A stretch of 64,000 bases of DNA from Purpureocillium takamizusanense (GCF_022605165.1 NC_063069.1:4092001-4156000); one strand, 5' to 3'; positions 25,295 to 38,040 are shown, counted from the stretch's first letter. Notes: generated by a model not told the origin, from the letters alone. Numbers and translations: made by a program.

Positions 25295-25990
25295 TTATAT
25301 ATTAATAGACTTTAATATAAAAGGTATAATATTAAGCTAAATAATAACTATAATAAAGTATAGCTTTATTTAAATAGAATTTTTATTTATAACTTAATAT
25401 ATTATATACCGCTATAAATAATTTTAATCTTTAATTATTTTAAGAATTAAAAATACTATATAAAGTATAATAATTATCTTTATTTACTTTAAATCTATTT
25501 TAATATATTATATATCTTTAATTTAACTTAATTATATAAGCTATTTTTAATATTAGTTATATACTATAAGATTATAATATATACTTTCTTTAATTATAGT
25601 CTTAATTTCTTTTTTTATTAAACTTTATATTTTATTATATAAAGCTAAGATATCTTTTAGCGAGGTTATTTAGTATATAAGTATATTAGAAGAATATTCG
25701 CTAATTAAGATCTACTTTACTTCTTATATAAATTATAGCCGTATTAGTCTAGTATCTTAGGAGGAGCTCTATAGTACTTATCGCTCTAGTAGATATAAGG
25801 CACGGTCTCTCTATTAGGGCTTAGGTATATTAGGAGTATAAGTAAGGCGCGGGCATAGCGTATGTAATATTATACGAGAATCTCCTCCCTAGTATATTTA
25901 ATTACGTAATTAATAATATCTCCGCTAGATAGGTAAGCACGCTAGTTTTGCTATAGATGTCTCTAGTATCTTACGGGACTAACTTACAGA

Positions 25991-28366
25991 TAAGGAAGCG
26001 AAGTCCTTATCTTCACCGACTATAGAGCAGCAATATAGTACTCAACCGAGCTAACATATTAATCTGGAACCTATCTGCTGCGGAAGGCGGTGAGGCACAC
26101 GATTCGGCCGTAGGAGTAGACATTGCCGATCGATATATGCGCGATGGGTCCCACCTAGACACCGTGCCATATGCGTGAAGCCCAGACACGATGCCCCACT
26201 TCAACACAACAGCCGGCGACTCTTCTGCTGCATTTCGTTCTAGGTACGTCGTCGCGCGGGACAACCGTGTCGGACTACCAGAGATGCAGTCGTATCATGC
26301 TGCTAGCTGCCACTGCTCGCACTGTCAGCTCGTACGCATCACTACGCTGGCATCGATCAACGCAGCCTAATCCCATCACCTTCGTACCTCACGCCGCTAT
26401 TGTTGCTGGTCTATAGGGGCACATTCTACGGTAGCGGTGGTAGCCGCTCCGTCTCAGCACCGAGACGATCAGACTCGAAGAGAGTCCCGCTGGGATTTCC
26501 CCACTAGTTCAGGGCGTTCGCGGGAAAGCCCATCTCCATCACGGGAATGCATAGGAAAGATGGCGAAGTCATTAAAGGAACGATCCTGTCGCTAGCCTAT
26601 CGACTTGCTAGGGACTGTCTCATTAGTCAACTGCTCCGGTGGCAGGAGCCATTGGCGGATGACCGCTACCAGGTGGGACAAGTTTATCCAGCTTCTTCCT
26701 TCGACGGCAGCTTTCCGCCTGAGTGATTACCACCGTGGTCTGGTCGTTATTAACGCAGCTTATGTTTGGCCCGTGGTAAGAAATGGCCTCGTAAGAGGTT
26801 GTTACTGGGACTAACTCGCCGGGACGATAGCCCAACCCTCTTGTCCAGGCGAAATGATAAGTACATGGATCTTCATCGTTTCCTTCATCTTCTCCAGTTG
26901 CGAGGCTGTTGTTGGCTAATCGCACACGTCACGCTCAATATAATGTAAAGCAAGTCGATGGTCTGGTTTCCCTGTCTGGTAAGCGAGCCATCTGCTTCTG
27001 CGGTATATTTTGGAGATCAACTGGTCGTCTCGATTTACTGGTAAGGCTTCTTGCTATAGTGTGGAAACTCTGTGTACCTTGCAGTATTGCGTATTGGGTG
27101 AGAATGCCCTATGGTTTCCCACAATAAGTCTGCATGGGAGTCAGCATGGTCATGTTGAAGTGTTCTGGTGACATATCACGCATAAAGACATAACGGCCAG
27201 GGGCTTTGCTACGCCTTGGCTGAGTTAGGCTTCATTTCTTCGTCCCGGCCAGTTCAATGATGCTGAGCTGCGGATCTGAACCGGCTTGCTGCCCCGTGCT
27301 ATCGAGTAAGATGATGCTCTGACCTTATAACGACTCGCGGATTTGCCGAAACGCCATGAAGACAAAAAAGCTGCAGGCAGCGGGTGTATCTTATCCTGCC
27401 AGCACTTCTTGCTTGAATAAAATCAGGAAGCCGCCTTGCAACCTTGTCCTCCACTACATCCTTTTGTCCTATTCCCTCCTCCAATGTACCCTAGCTGTGT
27501 CGTTCTCTCTCTCCTGGGAGTAAACGGGTCCGGATGTCCCCGGTAAGCCTTGGAGCTATGCCAGATTCGTCGCCAAGAGTTCAGTCGTCTTGATGAGGTA
27601 ACGTCCACAGTTTATCGAACATTCAGATCAAGGATCGAGGGCTTCTGGGCTTTTCTCTTTCGGTACAATGTCTGTGTTGGATTGGTCGGCGGTGGCGGAG
27701 CTAGAAGCGCACTGTCTTAGTAAAGGTAGAATGATTTGGTGGCACGGTGTATCCGTCGTACAAGCATGGCTGATGGTTCAACCCGCCACACAGAAACAAA
27801 GTTATGTGCCGTCGGACTGATCAACCAAGAGGATGAGAATGGAACATCCATACTTACAACGTACCCGCCATCGTCCAGGCTTTCTGGCTCCATAAGACGA
27901 CATGCAACAAAGACATACGGTTATCGCAACGACGACTCCCAGCCATGTCAATGCTCCATGAGAGAAATCCAAGCTGGTCATTATAGAGGACGCATACTCA
28001 CGAATGTCATGGTCCATCGGACAGGTTTGTGGAGAAACACTGTAGTGGTACGCTTAGTCAGGAAGGCTAATGGGCCCTTAGTGGCAACCATGGTCAGACC
28101 GAGGGGGGTACGGAATATCTTTCTTCCTTGAATTTGGTGTCCAGATTGTCTGTCCTGATTAGTACAAGCCCCGAAAGCCCCACCCTGGTTTGGCGGTGTC
28201 TCGTCACAAAAGGGGCACACTCCTTTAACTGCCGAGGATATTCGACACGTGTGCAAACTCCAGTATCCAGGAGGTAGACAACTACCAACGATACGAGACC
28301 TACCTCAATTGCCAATACGTTTCCGAACTGTACATTGGGCCATCGGCTGCGCTTACGGGTCTCATT
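25991..28366. other. Normal-composition DNA with no recognisable gene
   Basis: About 2.4 kb lies between the RIP boundary and the ceramide synthase start. Short open frames occur on both strands (for example minus 26925-26623, plus 27736-28131), but none has a known motif or extends through plausible introns. The last few hundred bases must carry the promoter of the ceramide synthase gene. Decayed gene fragments cannot be excluded. Confidence 0.5.
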
Positions 28367-30032
28367 ATGAGCGGATCTAACATCGCTGATAGCGTTTCCA
28401 AAGATGCGCCTGTGGTGGTGATGCCACTCCCACCAACAACACGAGTCACGCTGGCAACAGGGTATAACACAGTAGACGAAAAGTTGACGGGCCACTCGAG
28501 ACCGCGCGGGCAGTCGCATAGCAGTACTACTATCCCAAGAGTCAAGCGAAAAGGCAACAGCTCCTTGAACAACACCGCCAGTTGGCCACTCGACACTCAA
28601 ATAGGTACGTGGCTTCCTGCACCAGAATTTCGCCTTCGCAAGGCTTGCTGCCCCTCCATCCGCGGCTAACATCTTCAATTGCGGGACAGCTATCTCGTTC
28701 AATCTCGTCGCGCTCCTCTTCCTCACGCACTTGTGTGTGCCTAAAGCCCGATACTACACGTCCCGGTTCTTCTTGACGTCATACTACAATGCGAATACTG
28801 GAAAGTATGCCGCTGGGGGCGACGATTTTTACTTCCTTGGACTTTGCGTTGTCCTCTTTACTGGTGCCCGTGCCAGCTTCATGAAGTACTTTCTGGCACC
28901 ACTAGCTAGACGGTGGGGCATATCGAAGAGGAAAGACATCGCCAGATTTTCCGAACAATCATGGCTTCTGTGCTACTACTCAGTGTTTTGGACGCTCGGC
29001 TTGGTACGTTGTGTTTTACACTCTATGCTGCACTTGCAGTTCACGTGACAACTTACCGACATTCTCTAGCACATTTACTGCACCTCGACATACTTTCTGA
29101 ACCTAAGGGAGATGTTCACAGACTGGCCCACCAGGGAACTATCCCATGTAACAAAGGCATACATATTGGGTCAGTGGGCCTTCTGGTTGCAGCAGATCAT
29201 CGTTATCAACATCGAGGAGCGACGCAAAGATCACTGGCAGATGCTGGCCCATCACATTATTACGGTCATGCTCATTTCGGCTTCGTATGGCCTGCATTTG
29301 ACTCGTGTCGCCAATCTGATATTGGTCTTGATGGACGTTGTCGATATTTTTTTCCCAGTAAGCCCCCCAACAGCCTTGACTTTGCCTTGCAATAGTGCTC
29401 TAACGTCAGCCCAGCTCGCCAAGTGTTTAAAATATCTGGGATTCTCAACCTTGCGCGACATCATGTTCGGTTTCTTCATGCTGTCGTGGTTCGTTGCCCG
29501 TCATGTCTTTTACATAATAACTATGTGGAGTATCTGGAGTCATATGGCAGAGATAATTCCCATCGGTTGCTACCACGGGTCGCAGAATGATCTAATTGGG
29601 CCGACACCCTTACCCGATCACGGCTTTTTGCACATGCTGGAACCGTTTCGAAAGCCAGCCGGCACCATTTGCTACAGCGACAGCATACGATGGGGATTCC
29701 TTGGTGCTTTAGGGTTTCTTCAAGCCCTCACCATCGTTTGGTTCTTCATGATTGTCCAAGTTGCTATCCGTGTTATCAAGGGCATCGGCGCTGACGATAT
29801 TCGGAGTGAGGATGAGGGCGACGATCAGGAAGAGGATGATGATAAAGGGCATAGGGATTGTCATCGGGCATCTCATCCCATCGAAGTCCGTGTCGAGGCT
29901 TCTGACCTCCACCTGCGAAAGCCCAGGATCAGTGGCAAGAGAACCGCGAGCTCATCTGGTGTGAGCCTCACTAGGGGCGGTGATCGGAAGGAATTGTTGA
30001 ACCGAATCGGATGTGAGAGACAAGTTGATTGA
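28367..30032 (+). CDS. Ceramide synthase, Lag1/Lac1 (TLC-domain) family
   Basis: Four exons: 28367-28604, 28690-29003, 29070-29357 and 29415-30032. Introns are 85, 66 and 57 nt, intron 1 has a CTAAC-type branch site, and the frame closes at 485 codons plus TGA. The enzyme N-acylates sphingoid bases with acyl-CoA to make (dihydro)ceramide in the ER membrane. A soluble N-terminus (~80 residues) precedes several membrane segments and the Lag1p motif: HH at residues ~245-246 in LAHHIITVMLISASYG, then TRVANLILVLMDVVDIFF. The C-terminus is acidic (EDEGDDQEEDDD), as in fungal Lag1 proteins. No frame damage is visible although RIP blocks lie ~2.4 kb upstream and ~1.3 kb downstream. Being in an isolated accessory island suggests a paralog rather than the housekeeping copy. 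That is inference, since the rest of the genome is not visible. Confidence 0.92.
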
Positions 30033-30604
30033 GGGTGGTTCTCGAGGATGGAGATTCCCCATGAAGGAAACTCGTCAACAGTATTTCATAGAGTTCAGCG
30101 AGCTGCCTTTCATAGGCGGTGAATGACTGGGCCGGATAGGATGATTATGGAATGAACTCACACAGGACAATTGGGATTCAGCGCACGGGGAGGAAGGGGG
30201 GGGAAAAACGTGGATGAGTGACGCCGCCAAAACTCAGCATACGAAGCTGCTTTGCAACGGTGTACTAGTCTGCTTGCAACACAATTCCCCACCGTTTGGT
30301 TTAGGTACCGATCTAGAGCCACATGATGGAGGGTGTAGCACGATGTTAGCGGCGCTCCTAGCTAGCAGAACTCAGGCGTATGGAATATGGAGCGGCGCTG
30401 GTGGGCAGTATCGGATAACGAGCATGTTCCTCAGTTGACCCAAGCGTAACTCGATCCTCCCTGTCACTCGTGCACCAGCTCGACCCAAAAAGCATGCTCA
30501 CCACAGGCCTTGGCTAGCCTTCACCTGCATATGACGTGCTATGGCGGTGAGTTGCAATGTGCACGCCAGAAAGCCGAGCCTCCTATGGCTACAACGCCCT
30601 GACC
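30033..30604. other. Intergenic, 3' of ceramide synthase
   Basis: Normal-composition DNA with a G-rich run near 30190-30205. No gene or RNA was recognised. It probably includes the 3' UTR of the ceramide synthase gene. Confidence 0.5.
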
Positions 30605-31247
30605 CTACTGTCGGGAGGGCTGTAGCACTACGCCATGCACCTTCGCGACGTGATTTCGAAAATGATCAAGACCGTAAAGTTTGATATCAGCTTCTCTGCA
30701 TTTCTGGTGCATACAGCCGATGAAGCCATCGCGTTCCATCTTCCAGGTCATCTGCTTGCTGGTATAGCAGACTTGCCAACTGCGCACGCTCTAGTATGTG
30801 AAGATCGACCGCTGGTACCGAATATGCCTCGTCGACTTCATGGTCACCACCCGCAAGCTGCTGCTTAATCGCCCATGTGGGGCGATTGTAGAAGCAGTCC
30901 TTCCGATACTCTTCTCGAACCCTCGTTTCACGTTGCGCCTTCTTCGTTCGAATGGTGTTCGTGAGCTATCGGCCCTCGTCTTCGTGTTCCGTGCCTCAAA
31001 TTCGATAATACCTATCCTTCAACTTGTCCCTCTGGGTCTCTAGTTTCAAGATCTCGGGGTCAGGTTCTAGACTTTGCTAGACCTCGTCGGGCACCATATC
31101 CCGCCTCGCTTCCGGGTCACGCGTCAAGCTTATATGCGTGAAGAGATCGATCAGAGAGTCGTCTGTTGGCTCGCTAGCGATAACTAACTCAAGGTGAAAT
31201 TCAACCTTCTCGTTGATGTAGGCACCGTTGAACGTGGTCCGACGTGG
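30605..31247 (-). pseudogene. DUF3435 / FluG-type protein C-terminus, broken
   Basis: The minus strand encodes a recognisable C-terminal portion of a DUF3435 protein, the tyrosine-recombinase-related family that includes the captains of Starship elements. Visible pieces are EPTDDSLIDLFTHISLTRDP, then EPDPEILKLETQRDKLKD, then VREEYRKDCFYNRPTWAIKQ. After a frameshift near 30720 comes a C-terminal C2H2-like finger, GCMHQKC...DHFRNHVAKVHG. The frame is broken by at least three stop codons (after PDEV, YYRI and DEGR) plus the frameshift. Some stops fit C-to-T changes of TGG, CGA or CAG codons. The N-terminal catalytic part is not present in this copy, and the upstream sequence runs into RIP DNA. 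The DUF3435 assignment rests on remembered family character, not a search. Confidence 0.7.
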
Positions 31248-31379
31248 TTATTTGCTGTTTGCTGGACGACTGCATAGCTTGCAGTCGCGAACGGCCATAG
31301 CCTTATAGCAGACGGCATAATTGGATATGATGTGAAGTTAGGTGCTCGGGATGCTCGTTTGCTGACTCGTCGGCTCTAG

Positions 31380-34300
31380 TTAGAGCCCGCTAATCGGGTA
31401 GCTAAATAGCGGGTAGTAAGAGATACCCTATTAATGGGGTCTTAGGCAAGGGAGCCGCGACCCTAAATAGAGGGACGATATAGTTTAACGGAGCGATAGC
31501 GTAGTTTAGTAATTAGTATAAGCGACTAGACTATAAAAATAGCTATAGAGCTACTAACGATATAGGAGGGAGGTATATTAGCTAGGTAATAAGAGGGCAG
31601 CTAAGCGATATAAGAGTACGGTCTACTTATAGGTATAGCGCTTTACTTAATTATTTTGCCGGTATTAAGTATTATATAGTAGTGAATAGCTAATAGTAGC
31701 GATTAAGTTAATAGTTAAAAAGTAGATTAAAAGTAATAGCTAAAGTAGATATAAGAAAATAGCTAGAAAGGCAAAGAGTTATTATTTATGCCTTTTAAAG
31801 ATAGAGCTATATTAGAATTATATAATGCGGTTTAGTAAATAAACTTATATTATATTTCTCTTATTTTATAAGCCTCCTCTCCTCTTCTTTTACCTCCTTA
31901 TAACTTAAGCTATAGTAAACTCCCCTTACGACGCTATAAGATAGAATCTAGATAATTATACTCTTAGCGACGTAATACTTTCCTCGTTCCCGGGCTTAAT
32001 AGGCATTAATTCCTTTAGTAGATATAACGAACGCGGCGGGATTATCCTATAGCTTTTCTCTATAAATATTAATTACTAAGCTATAAAGGTAATATAATCT
32101 ATTAAAGGACCTAACTTAAAAGAGAAGCTATCCTTTTTACGACGCGTATAGTATAAGAATATCGTAAATATATATATAATTATTTTTAGGAGCACTTAAA
32201 AAGAGCGATAGTCTATTACGATTTTATACTAATAGTTATTATTAATATATATATTTATATATATAGTATATTTAATAAGCTCGGCCTCGCTATAATTATA
32301 GCTTAAGTAAGGTTTTAATACTATATATTTATATTTCGCTAATTAAAACCTATAGGTACTATAAGGACTTTTATTTCTCGAAGATAATAGATTTCGTTTT
32401 ATAAGGTTCGATAAGACCTAAGTAATAGCCGACTTAGCTAAAAACGTTAAGATCTATATATCTCCCGACTATATATAGTAGCTATTCTAATATAAGTATA
32501 GGTAGCTAAGAATAGTATAAGGTTAGTATAATCTATCTTATCTTAAATAGCCTAATATCTTTTATATATAATATTATATTTCCCTAGCATTTTAATAATA
32601 ATATAGAATAATAGCGTAAGTAAGATAAGTATTCGAAAGCTATAGGCTTTTAGCGCGAGGTAATTATTGCGGTATTAATAAAGAGTCTCGTTACGGTACT
32701 TACGCTATTACGCTTAGTAAATAAATACTAATGTAATACCTATAATACCTCTTATTATAGCTTTCTTAAATAATAGATTATATAAAATACTTAATTAATC
32801 TTATAACGTAGGAGGTTTATATAGTATTGCTCGACCTTACGCTATTTATAAAGGATTAAAAGTACGACCTCTTAGCTATTATAGTAGTCTATATTATATC
32901 GTAATATTACTATATACTATAACGATTATAGTATAACACTATATCTACCTTAAGTTAGGGAGAATAGGAGAAAGGTAGTACCTAGATTAGCGGCGCTATT
33001 ATAGTCGATATAAGGTATAGTAGTTATTTATCGTAATTACGTTACCCTATATAATTCTAAACCTTTATAGGCTTTAGGAGGTAGTATTTCCCTATTAAGC
33101 TCGAAATATAACTTACTACTTTATTACTACTTATAATCTATACTATATAGTAACTATATAGGAGGAATAATATCTACCGACTTTATTTTACTTAATTTTA
33201 ATACACTAAAGATATAGCTTAAGTACTTAACGGATAAGGTATCTATTTAATAGGCTATTAGCGCCCTTTAATATATTAGTGCTAACGTACTATTAGGCTA
33301 TCTACCGGTGCCTATACCGTTTCGCTACGATTATAATATAAGAAGTCGAGAGCCGAATAAAAGATAAGCGATACTTCGACGCTACTCGATGCCTAGCTAA
33401 AAGAACTATTGCGTTCGAGGAGGTCTCCGATAGTAGATAAATGCGATAGCCGGATCTAACTCTTAGGTACGCTAGAGACCTCCGGGGAAAGCCCTATTTA
33501 TACCTAAGTGATAGTAAGCTTAGCCTAGTAACTATAGTAGTCGACTCGGTAAGCGAATCGTCGCCCGGCCCGCCGATAAAATGCCGCTAAAGCGAGATAA
33601 CGTAAATTAACGCTTTACGATCGTACCGAACTACTACGGCAAGAGTAATAGCTATTGCTAGGAAAACCTAAGTGACCTTTATAGTATAGTATATGCCCTC
33701 GGGCTCTCTCTTATCGACGCTAGGGTATATAGAAATAGTTACGTCCCCTATCTCGCTTATAGGAAGTAAGCTAGCTTAGCCCGCCGCGGGTAATAGCATT
33801 ATCCCGCTTAAGAGTACGGCGCGTTAAGCTAGTCTAGAACCGTAACTTAGCAATATTTAGTTAACCGCGATAAAGAAGAGAAGCCTATCCTACCTCTAGA
33901 ATGCTTAGTAATTATATATTTATACTAGAGATATTACTAAATTACTTTTATATAACTTTATTAACTCGCCCCTAGACTTTTTATAGAAAAGTATAAAATA
34001 CTATCGCTAAGTATAGATAATAGTAAAGTTTTATAAAATCTTCGGTATAATAACGGAGAACTTATACCTTATATTCGTAATAGCTGCGTTTAACTACTAG
34101 CGTATTATAGTAGAAGCTAATAGCTCGCTTAGTAAACTATAAGATTAGACTATTAACCTACTCTTTCCCGGAATAGTAAGTATAGGTTTAGCGGATAAGG
34201 TACTAATAAAGCTAAAGGAGATAAAGGTAAAATAAAGAAGATCTATATACTATCGACTTTATCTAAGTAAGAGGCTACTTAAGCTTATCTAATAGTTTAG

Positions 34301-37300
34301 CTATAGTATCTTAGTCTATCTTAGCTTTAGTTATAATAAGTAAGTCCTAGCTATAACTCTCTTCTCTATTATATCTCTTATAGTAGATAAGTATAAACGA
34401 CCTTAGAAATAACTAGGTTACTATATTTATTACCTATATAGAAGGCTACTATCTAAAGCTAAAGGAGGAGCTTAATAGCTTATCCTATATTATATAGGTT
34501 ATTATTTACTAGGGCCTACTACTAAAATAGCTAGCTATTAAGAGGATATCCTAAAAGATATTAAGTAAGTACTAATATCGTTCGTTTAACGAACTTTTTA
34601 CGTTCCTTAACTAGCCGGATTATATATTCTTTTAGATCGAGCCTAGCTTTATTATAAATATCCCGAACTAGTAGAGTAGTTTTAGTAATACCCTTTACTT
34701 ACTCGGTAACTTAGATACCGAGAGGTTATAGCTACCGCCGCCCCTATACGAACTTTAGCTAATAGGCTAGAATAGTAGCCTTAATAATATATATTAGGTC
34801 GCAGAATTTAGTTAAATAGCATCCGGTAGACTTAATATTATTGCGCGTATACTAGAGGCAAGGCATTATAGGTCGCTATAATATAATTATAATCCCTAGG
34901 CTAATAGTAGGCGTTATAATCGAACGCACTTATAACTAGTAAGATATATATATAGTTATTACGTATAGTACCTATACTATAGTAGCTATATAACGGCAAT
35001 ATCTATAAGGAGGTAATTCTTAACTTCGGCTTAATTACACTATAGTAGAGACATATTAGGAATGATTCGACAGGTACCATAACGAAAATAGGTAGTTACC
35101 GCTAGCGGCGCCGAATTCTAGGAGGCGGTTCCCCCGCGTAATAGAATCGCGATGCTACTAAAATAGGTGCTACTTATTCGCTACGGGTCATATAGATTTT
35201 AAAGCAAGTTAGTTTAGAGCTATTTAGCGTAATATAGCTAGCTCCTATCTAATCTATTATATTATAAGAATGCAATTAGCTAAGGCATAGACTATATCTA
35301 CGATAGCGGCATACTATTACCGCGAGGGCTAAAGAGAAACCCTATATATATTATAGATATAAGTCCGAAAATAATTAAGACTATATAACTTAATATCCTC
35401 CTCCCTATACTTAGGGTATATATAGCCGATAAAACTATTATAGCCTATTTACTCTATCGTAATTAAATATTCGCGATCGAAATAATCGTTTATTATAGCC
35501 GGCCGATAATAGGCGAATATCCTCTCTTTTATAGATATAGCTTTATTACTAATATAATAGGGATATTATACCTTCCGCATAACTAGTAAAAAGCAATTAG
35601 GCTCCGGTAATTAGTCTAGTATAAGGGAAGGGATACCGCCTTAAACCTTCTTAATAATATACCTTTACTTAGCCGTTTCTCGCTTCTTAATAAAGGCAAC
35701 TATAAGCTTAATAACTTTAATATATAAGCGTAAGAAACTATCGAACTCTAAGTTATTTACTTACTAATATAGTAAGTTTATTAGTCGCTTATACTTTAAT
35801 ACGTAAAGGTTAATCGCTAATATTAAATATACTTTATTAACTTAATTATTTCTAGTAAGCTATTATTTAATCTTTTATATAAGATAATAGTAAAAGTAAT
35901 ATTATTAATAGTAATCTTAAATACTCTTTTTATATTATACCTTCTTTATTTAAATTATCTTTATAAGCTCTTATATTTTATCTTTATATTTAATATCTTA
36001 AATTTAATAATGCCTATTCTTTAATTTATCCCTTTAAGCTTTTAAGTCTAAGATCTCGGGATTAAGTTCTAAACTTTACTAGACCTTATTAGGAACTATA
36101 TCTTATCTTACTTTTAAGTTATACGCTAAGCTTATATATATAAAGAGTTTAATTAGATAATTATCTATTAACTCGCTAGTAATAACTCTCTTAAAGTAGA
36201 ATTTAATTTTCTTATTAATATAGGCGCTATTAAATATAGCTTATCATAAATCGTAATATATTATTTAGTTATATATAGTATCGGATATATTACCTATAAA
36301 CGATAATTCTTACTTTAAAATATATCCTAGGTTATAATAGTAATAGGAAATATACCGTCTTTAATATTAGTGGCTCCTTTATAAAATACCTTTAGCCTTA
36401 GCGCTTTCTTAAACCTAGCGTTAAAAGTCTATTATTTTATATCGTTATTTAACTTATAATATAGTAGGGGCTTTCCCTCTAAAATAGCTAAGCTATTAAA
36501 GCCGCGGAATATAAGTCGTTTTAGCTATTTTTCTTTCTAATATAATAATATATACTTAAGCTATAGTTTTAGAGCTAGAAAACGCTTATTGCGCTAATAA
36601 GGCTTAATATATTAAACGCTCTATTATTAATAGCGATATTAATAATAACGGTAATAATATAAAATATAAGCCTCTTTATATTAATAAAGAAAAAAATAGT
36701 CTTATATAATATTAATAAGGAGAGTAGGGCTATAAAGAAAGTAAGGGGCATAAATAGTTTTAGCTTATAGTTAACCCCTTTATAATAAATAAACTTAATT
36801 ACTATAGTTAAAATATTTATACCTATCTATAGATAATAGACTATTAATAAATATATATCTTTATAATAAAGAGCTTTTAGTTATTTATAGGATATAGTCT
36901 CTTAATATAATATATTTTCGAGTAAGTAAGAATTATCGTTAATAAGTTAGTTTAAATTATAGCTTAAGTCTTCGATCTTAACGCTCTTTAGACTATAAAG
37001 ATCCTTATATATATTATCTTTTAGTCTCTTTTTTTTATTATCTATAATCTTAATAAATTAAGCGTTAATAAAGGCTAGGAATAAGTAATAACTTAAGAGT
37101 TAAATATAGTATTACTTAAAAGGGAAGATACCTTTATCGTATATAATATTAAAGGTCTATAATATAAAGAAGTTATTAATATTAAGGACTAGCTTTTTAT
37201 CGATATTAAGAGGTTAAAAGTTTTACTTAAAAATAAAAATAGTATTATATTACTATAAGAATACCCCTTTCGTTAGAAGTCTATTAATAATATAAAAATA

Positions 37301-38040
37301 TAAGCTTAATATACCTTTTAGACCTCTTTATTATTATTTCTATTAAAATATTAATTTATTACGCTATTATAAAGCTATTTATATTAACGCTAATACTTTT
37401 ATAAAGTACCTTTAGATATATTCTTCTATCTTTTATATAGATAATTAAAGAAATCTATTACTATTAGCTAATCGAGACTTTTAATTACCTCTATCTATAG
37501 GCCGCTTTCTATAGTATTATAATATCTAAGAGTTAATTAATATATAGTCCCTTTACTTTTTATTAAAAGGTCTATATATTTTCTACTTCCTTAATATCTA
37601 TACGATATTAATCTTAATTTTATTAGCGTAATCTAGCTTAAGAAAGCGTATATCCTAGAGTTAGTTAAGAAGGGCGGTATACTATTTAGCGTTAAGCGAA
37701 GCTAGCTTTATAACCTATCGTTTTTTATTTTTACGTTAAGCGAATTTTAGAGGAAGTCAATATAATATAAAGTATACTTATTTTTTCGTTTATTAAAAGT
37801 AATAAAAGGTATTATAGTTAACTCCGACGAGGCTTTAGCTAAGCGTATATCGTAAGTAAGAGTAATGGGAGGGAAGAAGTTAAAGGGTATTAAAAGAGGG
37901 CGAGCGGGGTAGCTAGCTTTTAACGCTAGCCTATTACGCTTGTCGGGCTTATAGATATCTATTTTAGTAGTATTAAGAAATAGATACCTATATTATTAAC
38001 TAGATAGAAGTTAAAGGAAGAGCGTAAGGGTGCGAAGGGT
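31380..38040. repeat. RIP-decayed AT-rich repeat block (right, ~6.7 kb)
   Basis: TA-rich, CpA/TpG-poor sequence. The decay is patchy: around 33290-33620 and 35020-35200 the DNA keeps more C/G, while 31800-33000 and 35600-37700 are extreme. The only component I can identify is the second copy of the DUF3435 fragment (about 35780-36290). No readable gene remains, and the origin of the rest is unknown. Confidence 0.8.
35780..36290 (-). pseudogene. RIP-mutated second copy of the DUF3435 fragment
   Basis: This is colinear with 30640-31290 in the same orientation at an offset of about 5.0 kb. For example, 'aagatctcggggtcaggttc' at 31049 corresponds to 'taagatctcgggattaagtt' at 36050. Differences are overwhelmingly C-to-T and G-to-A, as RIP produces, with a few small indels. 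It has no coding capacity. The gene orientation would be minus, as for its partner. Confidence 0.7.

Larger units (their letters stand above)
8295..25990. repeat. RIP-decayed AT-rich repeat block (central, ~17.7 kb)
   Basis: Dense TA-rich sequence with stops in every frame throughout, so no functional gene is expected. Components recognised: the right arm of the inverted repeat (8310-8600), unassigned low-complexity AT DNA (8600-9396), a TIR element (9397-10085), the LTR retroelement (10303-24048), a second TIR element (24409-25294), and a tail (25295-25990) that grades back to normal composition with no recognisable content. Confidence 0.85.

Noticed and set aside
28094..28726. Long minus-strand open frame of 210 codons
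   Set aside because: It overlaps the ceramide synthase promoter and first exons antisense, has no motif, and its length is expected as a shadow of the plus-strand coding sequence.
29358..29414. In-frame 57-base segment of the ceramide synthase read as coding
   Set aside because: It is open and a multiple of three, but it starts GTAAGC, has a CTAACG branch-like site and ends CCCAG. Removing it restores the family-typical join from the Lag1 motif to LAKCLKYLGF.
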